Positions 52,060 to 59,746 of a DNA stretch of 63,728 nucleotides are shown here, piece by piece. Below the pieces are notes generated by a model. The model was given only the letters and a program-made list of their open reading frames with translations. It did not search any database and was not told the DNA's origin. Numbering within the stretch: the first letter of the stretch is position 1; each line of letters begins with the position of its first letter. The position numbers and the translations under genes are program-made. The stretch comes from Thalassolituus sp. Lineage in GTDB: Bacteria > Pseudomonadota > Gammaproteobacteria > Pseudomonadales > Oceanobacteraceae. The stretch spans positions 1-63,728 of the forward strand of contig PDUK01000005.1 in assembly GCA_006212115.1 (NCBI GenBank), written 5' to 3'.

Positions 52060-53223
52060 TCAGCTCACAACCTGAGCCGCTTTCCTGACCAGCTCAGACA
52101 CATTGTGATGCAGTCGGGTGAAGATCATCCGAATGAACGACACACTCAGAGTTGCGGTTTCTGACACAACTATGCCTAATGCCCGGGCCATACGGATAAT
52201 CAGGCGCATCACCCAATACCCGAGATCCTTGGTGAAGTCGTACGCTTTGTGCATCAGGTAGGCCAGCCGGTCGAGAATAGTGAAGGTTGTCGTGCCTACT
52301 CCTACCAGTACTGCGACTCCCGCATGTATGATTTTCTTCACAACCCACATTAAGGCCGCGTCCAGTACGCGTGCAGTGTTAAGGCAGAGTGATACCGGAC
52401 CATCGGATTTCAGCCAGTTCTCAACTGACTTTTCCAGCAGCTCTGGCGGACGCAAGGCTTTCAGGGTTGGCCACTCCAGGCTTGCGGTACTACCACCAGA
52501 AACGGAACTAATATAGTTCTCCATTTTGTGATATTCCCAGGGCAGTAGCGCTAATCCGGAGTTGAGAAGGTAATCTGTTCCCGTGTCTGGGACATGGGTG
52601 AAGGGCCAGGTTGGCACCATAGGAACGGGATCGGTCTTATGGTATACACGATATACGTTGTCCGCGGTTACCCGATTCGTCAGATCGCTAGCGAAGTATG
52701 GAAAGCCTACACGCGGTGAGCCAAAGGTGTACAGTTTGACTGGTACTGAGGTATTGCTATTCAGCCAATCGGCAGCAAGGGTTGCGAGCGCGCCCCCGAG
52801 GCTGTGTCCTATGCAATGGACGACCTGAATTTTGTTGCGCTTAGCCAATTCTGTCTGAAACGCCTTTAGCTGCGGCAGAAAAGACTCAAATGTGTACTGG
52901 AACCCCTGATGGACCTTACCGCCAGAGTTTGAGCGTGTTATTCCGGCATTAAGATCGGTTAACGCATCGAAGCCACTCGCCGTGCCCTTCAGTATAACGA
53001 ATGCCTGATTTTCGTACTGTTTGATCCCGAAAGCGCATGCACCCATGATGTGACTGGATTTGAGAACGATGAAGGCTCCGGTTTTTCCTTTGAGTTCCTC
53101 TTCAACTTCAAACCTGTCTTTATGCTCGAACAACACAATTTTACGTGTGATATCGTCTTTCAGGCGGTAAGCGTCCTGAGCGAGTGTGGCGGCGAATCGT
53201 GCATCCAGAGTTCCAGTACTCAT
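52060..53223 (-). CDS. Class 3 lipase, putative T6SS phospholipase effector
   Basis: A 387-residue lipase-3 family protein. The nucleophile box is CIGHSLGGALATLAADW with S141; D198 in YHKTDPVPMVP and H232 in WEYHKMENY complete a likely triad. The oxyanion region is FVILKGTAS. The C-terminal 130 residues contain hydrophobic segments (VVKKIIHAGVAVLVGVGTTT) unusual for a soluble lipase, which may insert into or cross a membrane. No signal peptide is present. Its place behind vgrG and PAAR points to delivery by the T6SS and attack on membrane lipids of rivals, as in Tle effectors. Confidence 0.85.
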   Translation of the reverse strand: MSTGTLDARFAATLAQDAYRLKDDITRKIVLFEHKDRFEVEEELKGKTGAFIVLKSSHIMGACAFGIKQYENQAFVILKGTASGFDALTDLNAGITRSNSGGKVHQGFQYTFESFLPQLKAFQTELAKRNKIQVVHCIGHSLGGALATLAADWLNSNTSVPVKLYTFGSPRVGFPYFASDLTNRVTADNVYRVYHKTDPVPMVPTWPFTHVPDTGTDYLLNSGLALLPWEYHKMENYISSVSGGSTASLEWPTLKALRPPELLEKSVENWLKSDGPVSLCLNTARVLDAALMWVVKKIIHAGVAVLVGVGTTTFTILDRLAYLMHKAYDFTKDLGYWVMRLIIRMARALGIVVSETATLSVSFIRMIFTRLHHNVSELVRKAAQVVS

Positions 53224-53238
53224 ACTCGGTCCCTCTAA

Positions 53239-53712
53239 CTATTTCTCTTCCCAGGTGCAGTTGGTCAAAATCAACGAGCTGGCGGTCCTGTGTGTGCGCA
53301 GTTCGTCACTAAGCTCACAGTTCAGGTTCAGTGGATGACCATCCAGTTCGGAATTTTCTTCAGCATTCATTTTCCCATTCGCCCAGATCTCATAGGATTC
53401 ACCCTGGTATTCAACAATGATCTGTTGGGATATTACGATCTCGACGGGCAGAAATTTTTTTACTGATTTTTCGTAGTTTGCAGGGAAAGTGAATTCACCG
53501 TTACTGTCTGTATTCGTCGATTCAGTGATTGGGTCTTTCCACTTGGTAGTTCGCGTAACAGTTGCTCCCGTCGCCGGACTCCCGTTTAAGGTGACTTTCG
53601 CCTTTACCGGTGAAAATGTGCATATTTTTCCTGCATCAAATAAAGACATAGCGTGTCCCGCTGGCGTTATAAGGAGTGAAAGTAATAGGGTGGTGGAGAG
53701 ATGTCTGATCAT
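53239..53712 (-). CDS. Signal-peptide protein resembling DUF6795, candidate lipase immunity
   Basis: A 157-residue protein. The start at 53712 gives a clean signal peptide (MIRHLSTTLLLSLLITPAGHA); a GTG at 53736 overlapping the PAAR gene is an alternative. The mature part has a carboxypeptidase-regulatory-like beta fold: KAKVTLNGSPATGATVTRT and TDSNGEFTFPANYEK, then NCELSDELRTHR and CTW. I recall such proteins as DUF6795 from T6SS islands, but this is from memory. A periplasmic protein next to a lipase effector fits an immunity protein. A decayed homologue lies at 47468-47869. Confidence 0.7.
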   Translation of the reverse strand: MIRHLSTTLLLSLLITPAGHAMSLFDAGKICTFSPVKAKVTLNGSPATGATVTRTTKWKDPITESTNTDSNGEFTFPANYEKSVKKFLPVEIVISQQIIVEYQGESYEIWANGKMNAEENSELDGHPLNLNCELSDELRTHRTASSLILTNCTWEEK

Positions 53713-53728
53713 ATTCTTAATCGACCAT

Positions 53729-54022
53729 TCACCCACCCACTAACACGGTTGGGCACCCCAAAACAATTTTGCCGCCGTGTGCGGTTGAGTCTCCCATTCG
53801 TGCTGCCGGTTTATTACTCATGAGTACGGTCGCACTGCCCATCACAATAGAATCTGGAGGACCGACGCAGACACACATGCTGCCCATCGTCGCAGCTGGC
53901 ATATTGCCGATTAGCACCGTAGGCGCACCGGGAGAGACAATCGGACCGCCGACATGAGGCACTGGGCCAGATGACATCGGGCATACGTGCATGTCTGTGA
54001 TACGTGATGCAGGTTTACCCAT
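53729..54022 (-). CDS. PAAR-domain spike-tip protein
   Basis: A 97-residue protein made only of a PAAR domain: ASRITDMHVCPM, VGGPIVSPGAPTVLIGNMPA and a second half KPAARMGDSTAHGGKIVLGC with PTVLVGG. The His and Cys residues that bind metal at the tip are present. It sharpens the VgrG spike and can carry effectors. It starts two bases after the DUF6931-like gene. Confidence 0.94.
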   Translation of the reverse strand: MGKPASRITDMHVCPMSSGPVPHVGGPIVSPGAPTVLIGNMPAATMGSMCVCVGPPDSIVMGSATVLMSNKPAARMGDSTAHGGKIVLGCPTVLVGG

Positions 54023-54024
54023 AA

Positions 54025-54609
54025 TCAGGCTCCCTCAAGCATACCGTTTCCGCCGCGAGCGAGATCTAGCCCCTGTGCGAGAAACAGCTTGTAGTGATCT
54101 TCGATGTTTTCCGGATCGATCGTCGCTGATGCCAGAGCGATGCTTCCCGCTACTGCATGTGCGTAAAGATAAGCGGGCGGTGCAACTTCGGGTTCGCCGG
54201 GCGGTGTCATGCTTCCGGTACACCAACTTGCGGCGGTCGCAGCCCAGCTGGCAGCGGTTTTAAACTGCGTTTTTTCACCCAGTTCTTTACAGCGTTGACG
54301 ATGATCTTCGGTCGGTTTTCTTGCCCAGGTTTCGGTTGCGAGCAGGGCATTGATGTTGTGTTCGTCTGTGTCGGGTTTCTGTGCCTTACGCGCGGCGAGA
54401 CAGGCCCACCATACGGCTTCTCGTTTAGGAAGTCCGTGGGCGAGGAGTTTAATCGCGTCCTGATAGAAGCCAGCTTCCATCAGTCGTTCGATACTGATTT
54501 GTGGGGCAGTATCAGGGACGACAACGTCTGATGCTTCAGGCTCAGTGAGCTCGAACTCATTCAGTAGTTCGTCTGCTGTGAGCGCCTGTATTTTAATCAG
54601 CTGAGACAT
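54025..54609 (-). CDS. DUF6931-like VgrG-associated protein
   Basis: A 194-residue helical protein. The stretch LLAHGLPKREAVWWACLAAR, then ATETWARKPTEDHRQRC and a C-terminal AVAGSIALAS with YKLFLAQGLDLARGGNG, match my recollection of the DUF6931 family, which lies next to vgrG and PAAR genes. A role as a chaperone or adaptor for spike loading is likely from context but unproven. Confidence 0.75.
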   Translation of the reverse strand: MSQLIKIQALTADELLNEFELTEPEASDVVVPDTAPQISIERLMEAGFYQDAIKLLAHGLPKREAVWWACLAARKAQKPDTDEHNINALLATETWARKPTEDHRQRCKELGEKTQFKTAASWAATAASWCTGSMTPPGEPEVAPPAYLYAHAVAGSIALASATIDPENIEDHYKLFLAQGLDLARGGNGMLEGA

Positions 54610-54620
54610 GCTGTTACCAC

Positions 54621-56531
54621 TTAGTTAATTTTAGTCAGTCCACCTTTCACCGTGAGAATACCACCGGCGGAAACTTCTCCCATGGCACTGGCTTTTGTTT
54701 TGACCATAGTGCCTTTGATCTGTACACCGGTTTGATCGATCTTGATGCTGTTGGCACCGACTTTAAGTTCAATCGATGTCTTTGAGGTGATTTTGATTGC
54801 ACCCATTGCATCGATCGTAGAGGTTCCTTTACTCACTTTCAGGCTGTGGTTGCCCGAGTCAACTTTGGTCGTTTGATTGCCCTTGGATACGGTGAGTGCA
54901 TCGTTGCCTTTGCTTATGGTTGCGGTACGATTCTGCTCAACAGTCAGCTTTTGATCGTTTTTCACTGTCAGGGTCTGATCATTTTCTACGGTGCCGGTCT
55001 GGTCGTTGTGAATTAACCAGTTATGATCTTTACCAGCCTCCATGTAGATCTCTTCACTTCCCTTCTTGTCATCAAAACGCAGTTCGTTGAATTCACTGTC
55101 TTTAATCATGGTTTTCCAACCACTCTGTGTAGACGTGAAGTTCGGACCGTCGTTACTGCCGTTATAAACTGCACCCGTCACCAGAGGACGATCTGGATCG
55201 CCGTTAATGTAGCTAATGACGACTTCCTGATCGACGCGAGGAACAAAGTTCGCCCCCCAGCCCTTGCCAGCGAATTGCTGGACAACCCGTACCCAGCAGG
55301 AGTTCTGTTCGCTGTTCCATGGGAAGATGACTTTTACTTGAGTCATCGGGTCTTTGGAACTGTCGCTTGCTGTGGCTTTGACTTCTTTTACAGTCGCAAC
55401 CTGAGGTGCATGTATCTGACGACGGAAGGCATCATGCCTTGGTCTCACCAGAACATCCGATGGGACGCACGCGAAGCGGTTGCTGTTGACTGTGGCTTCA
55501 CCGTTACCGTCTTTGGCGCTGATACTCAGGTGGGTAACCAGGTATTTACCGGTTTCTGAAGCAATGGGGTGTTCGAGTTCGAAACGCCCACCGGCGAACA
55601 AAGCTGTGATGTTGCTCGTACCTTGTGCGACGTCGAACCCACCTTCGACGGCTTCCATGCTGTTTTGCGCGAACGCTTTACTCATTGCGTCAGCTAATGT
55701 GTGGCCACTATCGCCTTCGGGTTGCAGGTGGAAAGCACCATAGCCCTGTGTTGTCAGACCAGACACGGTGTTTAGTGGAGATTTTGTCTTGATGTTCTGT
55801 TTGTGGTCTTTACTGGTGGCGTTTTCTGAATAATCACGGAACTCGAACGCGTTGGTGTGATAGTTGTAGGTCCTCAACCAGCTGTGTACCGATGGAATGT
55901 CTGGTTGAACGCCGCCGCCGTCATAATCTGCCTTGTCGGCTCCACTGTCTGCAAAATCCTGGGCATCGTTGACGAGGATTAGCTCATGTTCACCGTCTTT
56001 ATGAGTGAAGTAGTAGCTGATTCCTTCTTCTGCGAGGAGCCGGGAGATAAAGGTAAAGTCAGTCTCTTCGAACTGTACACAGTATTCCCGCTCTGCAAAT
56101 TTGCCTTTGGTTTTGAGCTTGAAGTTGATGATTTTGCTGTATTCTTTCAGGACTTCTTCAATGATTTTATCTGCAGATTTCTTCTGGAAAATCCTGTTTT
56201 TAGCAGCCAGTGTTGTAAACCACAGGCCGGGGACCACTTCGATACGGTAGCGGCGCAATCCCTCATCATTGATATCGAGCATTGCAAGGTGATTTACGTA
56301 GCCGTGAATGTACCTAGGCGTCTTGCTCTTGTCTGAATACAGGCTCAGAGTTACGTCTTTTCCCAGTAGGTCTTTCTGGGCAACATCATGGTGATCGGAG
56401 TAAAGTTCGACTGAAAACCGGAACAGATCAGATATAAATTCGTCACCGGAGAGCTCAGATACGATCATCGCGTCTTTGCCAAGCGGAGTAGAAATTTGAA
56501 TAAGTCGATTATTTTGGCTGAGTGCCGTCAT
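54621..56531 (-). CDS. vgrG: T6SS spike protein VgrG (TssI)
   Basis: A 636-residue protein with gp27-like and gp5-like parts: FSVELYSDHHDVAQKDLLGK near the N-terminus, YCVQFEETDFTFISRLLAEE, then the OB part VKVIFPWNSEQNSCWVRVVQ and the diagnostic VISYINGDPDRPLVTGAVYN. The C-terminal needle is a run of short repeats (VENDQTLTVKNDQKLTVEQN, SKGNDALTVSKG). There is no toxic extension, so effectors must be carried by PAAR or adaptors. Confidence 0.96.
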   Translation of the reverse strand: MTALSQNNRLIQISTPLGKDAMIVSELSGDEFISDLFRFSVELYSDHHDVAQKDLLGKDVTLSLYSDKSKTPRYIHGYVNHLAMLDINDEGLRRYRIEVVPGLWFTTLAAKNRIFQKKSADKIIEEVLKEYSKIINFKLKTKGKFAEREYCVQFEETDFTFISRLLAEEGISYYFTHKDGEHELILVNDAQDFADSGADKADYDGGGVQPDIPSVHSWLRTYNYHTNAFEFRDYSENATSKDHKQNIKTKSPLNTVSGLTTQGYGAFHLQPEGDSGHTLADAMSKAFAQNSMEAVEGGFDVAQGTSNITALFAGGRFELEHPIASETGKYLVTHLSISAKDGNGEATVNSNRFACVPSDVLVRPRHDAFRRQIHAPQVATVKEVKATASDSSKDPMTQVKVIFPWNSEQNSCWVRVVQQFAGKGWGANFVPRVDQEVVISYINGDPDRPLVTGAVYNGSNDGPNFTSTQSGWKTMIKDSEFNELRFDDKKGSEEIYMEAGKDHNWLIHNDQTGTVENDQTLTVKNDQKLTVEQNRTATISKGNDALTVSKGNQTTKVDSGNHSLKVSKGTSTIDAMGAIKITSKTSIELKVGANSIKIDQTGVQIKGTMVKTKASAMGEVSAGGILTVKGGLTKIN

Positions 56532-56606
56532 GCCGTATCACCACTACTTTTGTGATGGGCAGCGTACTAGGGGGGATACGCTTCCACATGCGTTTGAATC
56601 CTTGAG

Positions 56607-56633
56607 CAGAGCGACCTGTTGCAGGTCGCTCTG
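56607..56633 (-). terminator. Strong hairpin between hcp and vgrG
   Basis: A perfect 12-bp stem CAGAGCGACCTG/CAGGTCGCTCTG with a 3-base loop begins 27 bases after the hcp stop. No U-run follows on the minus strand. It probably protects or ends most hcp transcripts and lets a minority continue into vgrG, which fits the much greater need for Hcp. Confidence 0.6.
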
Positions 56634-56659
56634 ACATGTAATTTGGGTAAGGTACCCTA

Positions 56660-57148
56660 TTACAGAGCTTTAGCAGTAGTCAGGTCGTAACCAACCTTCA
56701 TATTCTTCGTGTTCTTGTTGGTCTTGTCTGCGTGAGTCAGATCCGCTTCGATTTTCGCGAAGCTCAGGGAGATGGACTCGGCAGGTGCACCACCTGTGGC
56801 AGCGCTGATGCTATATGAAGAAATGATAACGTCTTCGAGTTTGTAGACAGCATATGGCTCAACTTTGTCACCGCCGGTCTGAACTACATGGATTTCAACA
56901 GGAACGCCCGCATCACCGGTCACAGAAGCTTTGAACAGACCGCCAGACGCCGCATCCAGCGGCTTGGTGAAAGTCACTTCGCTAATGCTAGGGCGAGAAG
57001 CTTCACGGTTCGCCATTGCGCCCGCTTGCATAGTGATAGAACGGCCTACGCCGAAGCTCATGCTATCAACTTCAATCCAGTTTTCATAATCCGCAGCAGT
57101 TACGTTACCTTGCGGGTTTTTGTTGTTGAAGTTCATGAAAATAGCCAT
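56660..57148 (-). CDS. hcp: T6SS tube protein Hcp (TssD)
   Basis: A 162-residue Hcp with SMSFGVGRSITMQAG, PSISEVTFTKPLDAASGGLF, VPVEIHVVQT and YKLEDVIISSYSISAATGG. Hexameric rings of this protein form the inner tube. The ATG follows GAGGAATTGTTAA. Its own upstream region and the hairpin behind it suggest separate, strong expression. Confidence 0.95.
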   Translation of the reverse strand: MAIFMNFNNKNPQGNVTAADYENWIEVDSMSFGVGRSITMQAGAMANREASRPSISEVTFTKPLDAASGGLFKASVTGDAGVPVEIHVVQTGGDKVEPYAVYKLEDVIISSYSISAATGGAPAESISLSFAKIEADLTHADKTNKNTKNMKVGYDLTTAKAL

Positions 57149-57530
57149 TTAACAATTCCTCTGTATTGGGTAGTAAGTTTCCTTCAAGCCTTAGCTGTGC
57201 ACGTTATTTTGGAACGCTGAAACCACGGCTGTATGGCAAGTGAGGCCAAGTTAAACAGATCTTTTTTGTGAGTAAAACCCCCGTAAATGAACTATTTAAT
57301 CGACTCTGGCACGAATTTAAATGAGGTCTTGAAGTGTTACCTCGCCGCATTTTTATCGTATATCCGACATACGCCGAGTTGTTGCTATTTAGCAGGCTTT
57401 TGCCTGTGGTGTGTATTGTGGTTTTGACTCTGACACGATTTATTGAAAGAAATTTTTTGAGTTTGGGTGGCGGGGGAGAGTATTTGAAATAATGCGCCAA
57501 TATCTCAAGGTGCCGGATTGCTCGCCGGGA
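57149..57530. other. Intergenic region upstream of hcp
   Basis: These 382 bases carry the hcp upstream region and no gene I can support; a 98-codon minus-strand frame inside lacks protein-like character. No REP-type palindromes are evident despite the neighbouring RAYT-like gene. A TTGGC-N5-TTGCC match near 57230 has the wrong spacing for a sigma-54 promoter. Confidence 0.5.
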
Positions 57531-58232
57531 TCAGATTGTGGTCTGGGGTTTCTTCTTCGGGCGGCCACGCTTTAAGGGGCGGACACGATGGTTGGCGATT
57601 TTCTCGATTTTCTCGGTGAACTGATCGCCCCCGAGAACCTGGCCAAGCTTGATGGTTTCTGCGATGTAGGTTAGCAGCCCACGGTCAAAGTCATATCGGA
57701 ATAGCTTGCTGTATTCGTCGGCCCGCTCGTCGTGGGTATCCCCCAGTGCAAGATATAAACGATGGTCTTTCAGAATGGGGCTGGATTTTCGACCTGTGTG
57801 GTGATTAAAGCTTGACCATTCGTACAACTCAGGACTTTCCACTATTCCTTCGTGCATGGGCTTGAGCTCAACGTAGCGGTAGCAGGTCAGTAGGTAAGCT
57901 TCGGAGTCGATGACGCTGGATTTATATCGTCCTGCCCATAGCGTTCCCGATCGTTGGTATCTATGGTTGACATACTGAACGTAACGCCTCCCCAATGACT
58001 GCATCATGGACGAAATGCCATTGGCGATGTTAGGCGTGGCTACCATTTGAATGGCATTTGGCATCAATACATAGGCGTGGATGTCTACGTCGTATTGTTC
58101 CGCGGCTTTTTGCAGAGAGGCAAGATAGAACTCGTAATCTTCATCGTCGAAGAAGCAGTTCAGGTTGTTATGGCCGACCTGAATAATATGCTGAGGTATG
58201 TTGGCGATGTTGATACGTGGCAGTCTTGCCAT
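57531..58232 (-). CDS. RAYT/Y1-transposase-like protein lacking the HUH motif
   Basis: A 233-residue intact gene of the REP-associated tyrosine transposase group. MARLPRINIANIPQHIIQ, then FFDDEDYEFYLASLQKAAE and GRRYVQYVNHRYQRSGTLWA with GRYKSS are typical, and the tyrosine region (Y84 or Y87) is intact. The metal-binding motif, normally MPNHVHLL, reads MPNAIQMV here (A60, Q62), so both HUH histidines are gone. The basic tail GRPKKK remains. It is likely inactive for nicking yet has no stop or frameshift. The start at 58232 matches the family N-terminus. Confidence 0.85.
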   Translation of the reverse strand: MARLPRINIANIPQHIIQVGHNNLNCFFDDEDYEFYLASLQKAAEQYDVDIHAYVLMPNAIQMVATPNIANGISSMMQSLGRRYVQYVNHRYQRSGTLWAGRYKSSVIDSEAYLLTCYRYVELKPMHEGIVESPELYEWSSFNHHTGRKSSPILKDHRLYLALGDTHDERADEYSKLFRYDFDRGLLTYIAETIKLGQVLGGDQFTEKIEKIANHRVRPLKRGRPKKKPQTTI

Positions 58233-58466
58233 GTCGTTTGTGTATCCCTGCTGACGGTAGGTCCTTTGTGATTGCACGCTTTGTGTTATGCAATCTGCGT
58301 CAATTATGCTGAACAGGTGTTGTAAAATCAACCAACATGGAAACTTGAAAAAGCCTGTCACCGTTTAATTTTTTTTGTTTTAATCGTCCCGGTCTATACA
58401 GAGTAGCTGTATCCGCAGCATGCCCGGAGGGTGTGTACTCTGTTCACTTGATATATGGAAAATGGA

Positions 58467-59339
58467 ATGAGCAGAAGCGTCGCTCTCGCAGTTAATGGCC
58501 GCACGGATATCGGCCAGGTCAGGGAGGAAAACGAGGATGCAATTACCTGGTTTGCTCACCCTGAACAGCCCTTTGCTTACGTTGTGGTCGCCGATGGAAT
58601 GGGGGGTTACAGCGGTGGTTCGCTTGCGAGTCGGATTACGATTCAAACGCTCAGCTTATGCTTCAGTCAACTGATTACACCGACCTTTCTTGCGTGTAGT
58701 CCTGAGCAGCAGAAGCTCATGATTGATGCCGCTGTTCGTAGTGGTATCTATAAAGCCAACCACGCCATTATCGACGCTAAAGCGGATAACCCCGATTTTG
58801 CTCATATGGGTACGACAGTAGTCCTGACGGTTGTCTGGAAGGATCAGCTTACTGTTGCACACGTTGGTGACTCCCGGGCGTATCATTGGAGCCTGAAAGG
58901 ACTGACCCAGCTGACTCGTGATCACAGTGTTGTTCAAGAAATGATAGATGCGGGTACTTTGACCGAGGAGGCTGCTCGCATAAGTGAAGTACGTAATCAC
59001 ATTACTCGTGCCCTCGGCGTGCACGACGATGTTGAGCCAGAGCTTAAATCGTATCGTCTCACTGACAGTGCGCTACTGATGCTCTGCTCAGATGGCCTCA
59101 CGGAGTACCTTGATAACCATCAGCTACAGCATGTGCTTACGACGCATCGTCCAGCATTAGAATGTTGTTACCGTCTGATCGATGAGGCGAATCATGGCGG
59201 CGGTAAAGACAATATCAGTGTGGGTATTATGGAAGTGACTGTAGGTGCCCGTTCTTCGGTTGCTCCAGTTGCACCCTCTCAGGCTGTAGATGATAAGGAT
59301 ACGACAATTCGTAGAAATCAGAATGCTCGTCCCTCTTAG
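58467..59339 (+). CDS. pppA: T6SS-associated PP2C phosphatase PppA
   Basis: A 290-residue PP2C-type phosphatase. Metal-binding and core motifs are REENEDAITW, VVVADGMGGYSGG, HMGTTVVLTVVW, AHVGDSRAYHWS, MLCSDGLTEYL and GGGKDNISVGI. PppA removes the phosphate that PpkA adds to the FHA protein and so turns the system off. The start at 58467 is preceded by a GGA site; ATG at 58455 is an alternative. It is divergent from the transposase-like gene and stands 32 kb from ppkA, at the opposite border of the locus. Confidence 0.92.
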   Translation: MSRSVALAVNGRTDIGQVREENEDAITWFAHPEQPFAYVVVADGMGGYSGGSLASRITIQTLSLCFSQLITPTFLACSPEQQKLMIDAAVRSGIYKANHAIIDAKADNPDFAHMGTTVVLTVVWKDQLTVAHVGDSRAYHWSLKGLTQLTRDHSVVQEMIDAGTLTEEAARISEVRNHITRALGVHDDVEPELKSYRLTDSALLMLCSDGLTEYLDNHQLQHVLTTHRPALECCYRLIDEANHGGGKDNISVGIMEVTVGARSSVAPVAPSQAVDDKDTTIRRNQNARPS

Positions 59340-59489
59340 TGATCATTATTGATCTTTCTATCAGAATTCTTGTTGCAGTGTTGCCCTGCCTGACTTTTCT
59401 GGCGTAGGTAGGATTGATGCGTCGATCTATTAAAAGATAACATCTGTTAAGTGAATGCGGTCATGGCCAAATGTGTTGCGTCGGGCCGG

Positions 59490-59518
59490 TATTCAACGGT
59501 GGTTGATGTTGTTATAAT
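59490..59518 (+). promoter_or_regulatory. Putative promoter of the two-partner secretion operon
   Basis: A perfect TATAAT at 59513-59518 has a weak TATTCA 17 bases upstream. It lies about 220 bases before the transporter start. The rest of 59340-59626 holds no gene. Confidence 0.4.
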
Positions 59519-59626
59519 GCCGCCGCTTTTTGCCGGCCCTTTTGTCAAAATTTTGTAACGCAGGGTCGCAGTGACCGGCATTGCCACACGGTAATGCTTA
59601 ATGGATTGAATATCGGTAGGGCAAGG

Positions 59627-59746
59627 ATGTCTCAGGCTTCTTCTCAAAAATACCTCCGTGCCGGGCGCGCATCTGTTGCGTCCAACTTCGCTATTTCACT
59701 ATGCGTGCAGCTTCGTGTGTATCGCCAAGGAACAGGGATATGTTGA
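59627..59746 (+). CDS. Possible 39-residue leader ORF upstream of tpsB
   Basis: A 39-codon frame starts with ATG after GGGCAAGG and ends at a TGA that overlaps the transporter start (ATATGTTGA). It is Ser/Ala/Arg-rich and resembles no known protein. Overlap with the tpsB start would allow coupled translation. It may be a leader peptide or chance. Confidence 0.25.
   Translation: MSQASSQKYLRAGRASVASNFAISLCVQLRVYRQGTGIC

Noticed and set aside
57220-57245. Sigma-54-like promoter before hcp
   Set aside because: The GG and GC dinucleotides are 8 bases apart instead of 10.
57204-57500. Minus-strand frame of 98 codons upstream of hcp
   Set aside because: Its composition is untypical and it would cover the hcp promoter region.
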